A stretch of 64,000 bases of DNA, taken from Halomonas sp. UBA3074 (lineage in GTDB: Bacteria > Pseudomonadota > Gammaproteobacteria > Pseudomonadales > Halomonadaceae). The DNA lies in the NCBI RefSeq assembly GCF_002366715.1, contig NZ_DFBS01000036.1, forward strand, positions 62,001 to 126,000, written 5' to 3'. The position numbers and the translations under genes were made by a program. Shown here piece after piece: positions 63,905-64,000 of the stretch (position 1 is the first letter of the stretch; each line of letters begins with the position of its first letter). The notes under the pieces are model-generated. The model ran no database searches, was not told the origin of the DNA, and worked only from the letters and a program-made list of their open reading frames with translations.

Positions 63905-64000
63905 ATGAAAGTTCGAGCTTCCGTAAAGAAAATGTGCCGTAACTGCAAGATCATTCGTCGCAATGGCGCTGTCCGCGTCATCTGCAGCGAACCACGGCAC
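63905..64000 (+). CDS. rpmJ: 50S ribosomal protein L36, 3' end cut by the window edge
   Basis: 32 codons of the usual 37-38. It starts KVRASVKKMCRNCKIIRRNG, then AVRVICSEPRH. The zinc ribbon C11, C14, C27 and H32 is complete, so this is the C+ form. It sits 65 bases after secY, as usual in gammaproteobacteria, with TTGGAGAAAG upstream. Confidence 0.95.
   Translation, partial: MKVRASVKKMCRNCKIIRRNGAVRVICSEPRH

Overview
The window looks like chromosome from a moderately halophilic gammaproteobacterium of the Halomonas/Vreelandella type. This rests on gene order (uvrA, MFS, ssb; tRNA cluster, secE-nusG-rplKAJL-rpoBC-rpsLG-fusA-tuf-S10-spc), moderately high GC with gammaproteobacterial protein sequences, and an unusually acidic secreted substrate-binding protein. 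The genus call is an inference; no 16S rRNA gene is present. There is no prophage, insertion sequence, CRISPR array or plasmid gene.

Left part (1-9845): the first 667 codons of uvrA (minus strand, running off the left edge), a YajR-type MFS transporter, ssb, a degenerate RmlD-like protein coupled to a PlsC-type acyltransferase, the fabA-fabB unsaturated fatty acid pair, and a PAS-GGDEF-EAL cyclic-di-GMP protein.

Accessory core (9842-19888): eight minus-strand genes in one tight array. They are a MerR regulator with a degenerate B12-type sensor domain, a CPD photolyase, a SnoaL-like protein, an SDR, an FAD amine-oxidase-like protein, a DUF1365 protein, a CFA-synthase-like methyltransferase and a DUF2878 membrane protein. 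Next to it, a renalase-like flavoprotein and a TIGR01777 epimerase diverge from a two-way promoter with MerR-type 19-base spacers on both strands. I read this as a light or singlet-oxygen response unit that repairs DNA and remodels membrane lipids. The methyltransferase lacks most bicarbonate-site residues of true cyclopropane synthases, so a product other than a cyclopropane fatty acid (for example a furan-type lipid) is likely. This is the most interesting system here.

Middle (19892-35412): rapA, a membrane protein fusing an Lgt-like half to a TlpA-type thioredoxin, a small membrane protein, a branched-chain amino acid type ABC transporter (substrate-binding protein on the plus strand, convergent with livG-livF-livH-livM), an NSS sodium symporter, typA/bipA, and birA-coaX. 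A 91-base cloverleaf-like palindromic element lies between the convergent transporter units.

Right part (35523-64000): tRNA-Tyr, -Gly, -Thr and -Trp, then the translation and transcription superoperon through secY and the first 32 codons of rpmJ. The usual tufB between tRNA-Thr and tRNA-Trp is absent. Two independent 15-base-period tandem repeats sit in intergenic leaders here. One is upstream of rpoB. The other starts inside the last codons of rpsG and repeats its stop codon in frame.
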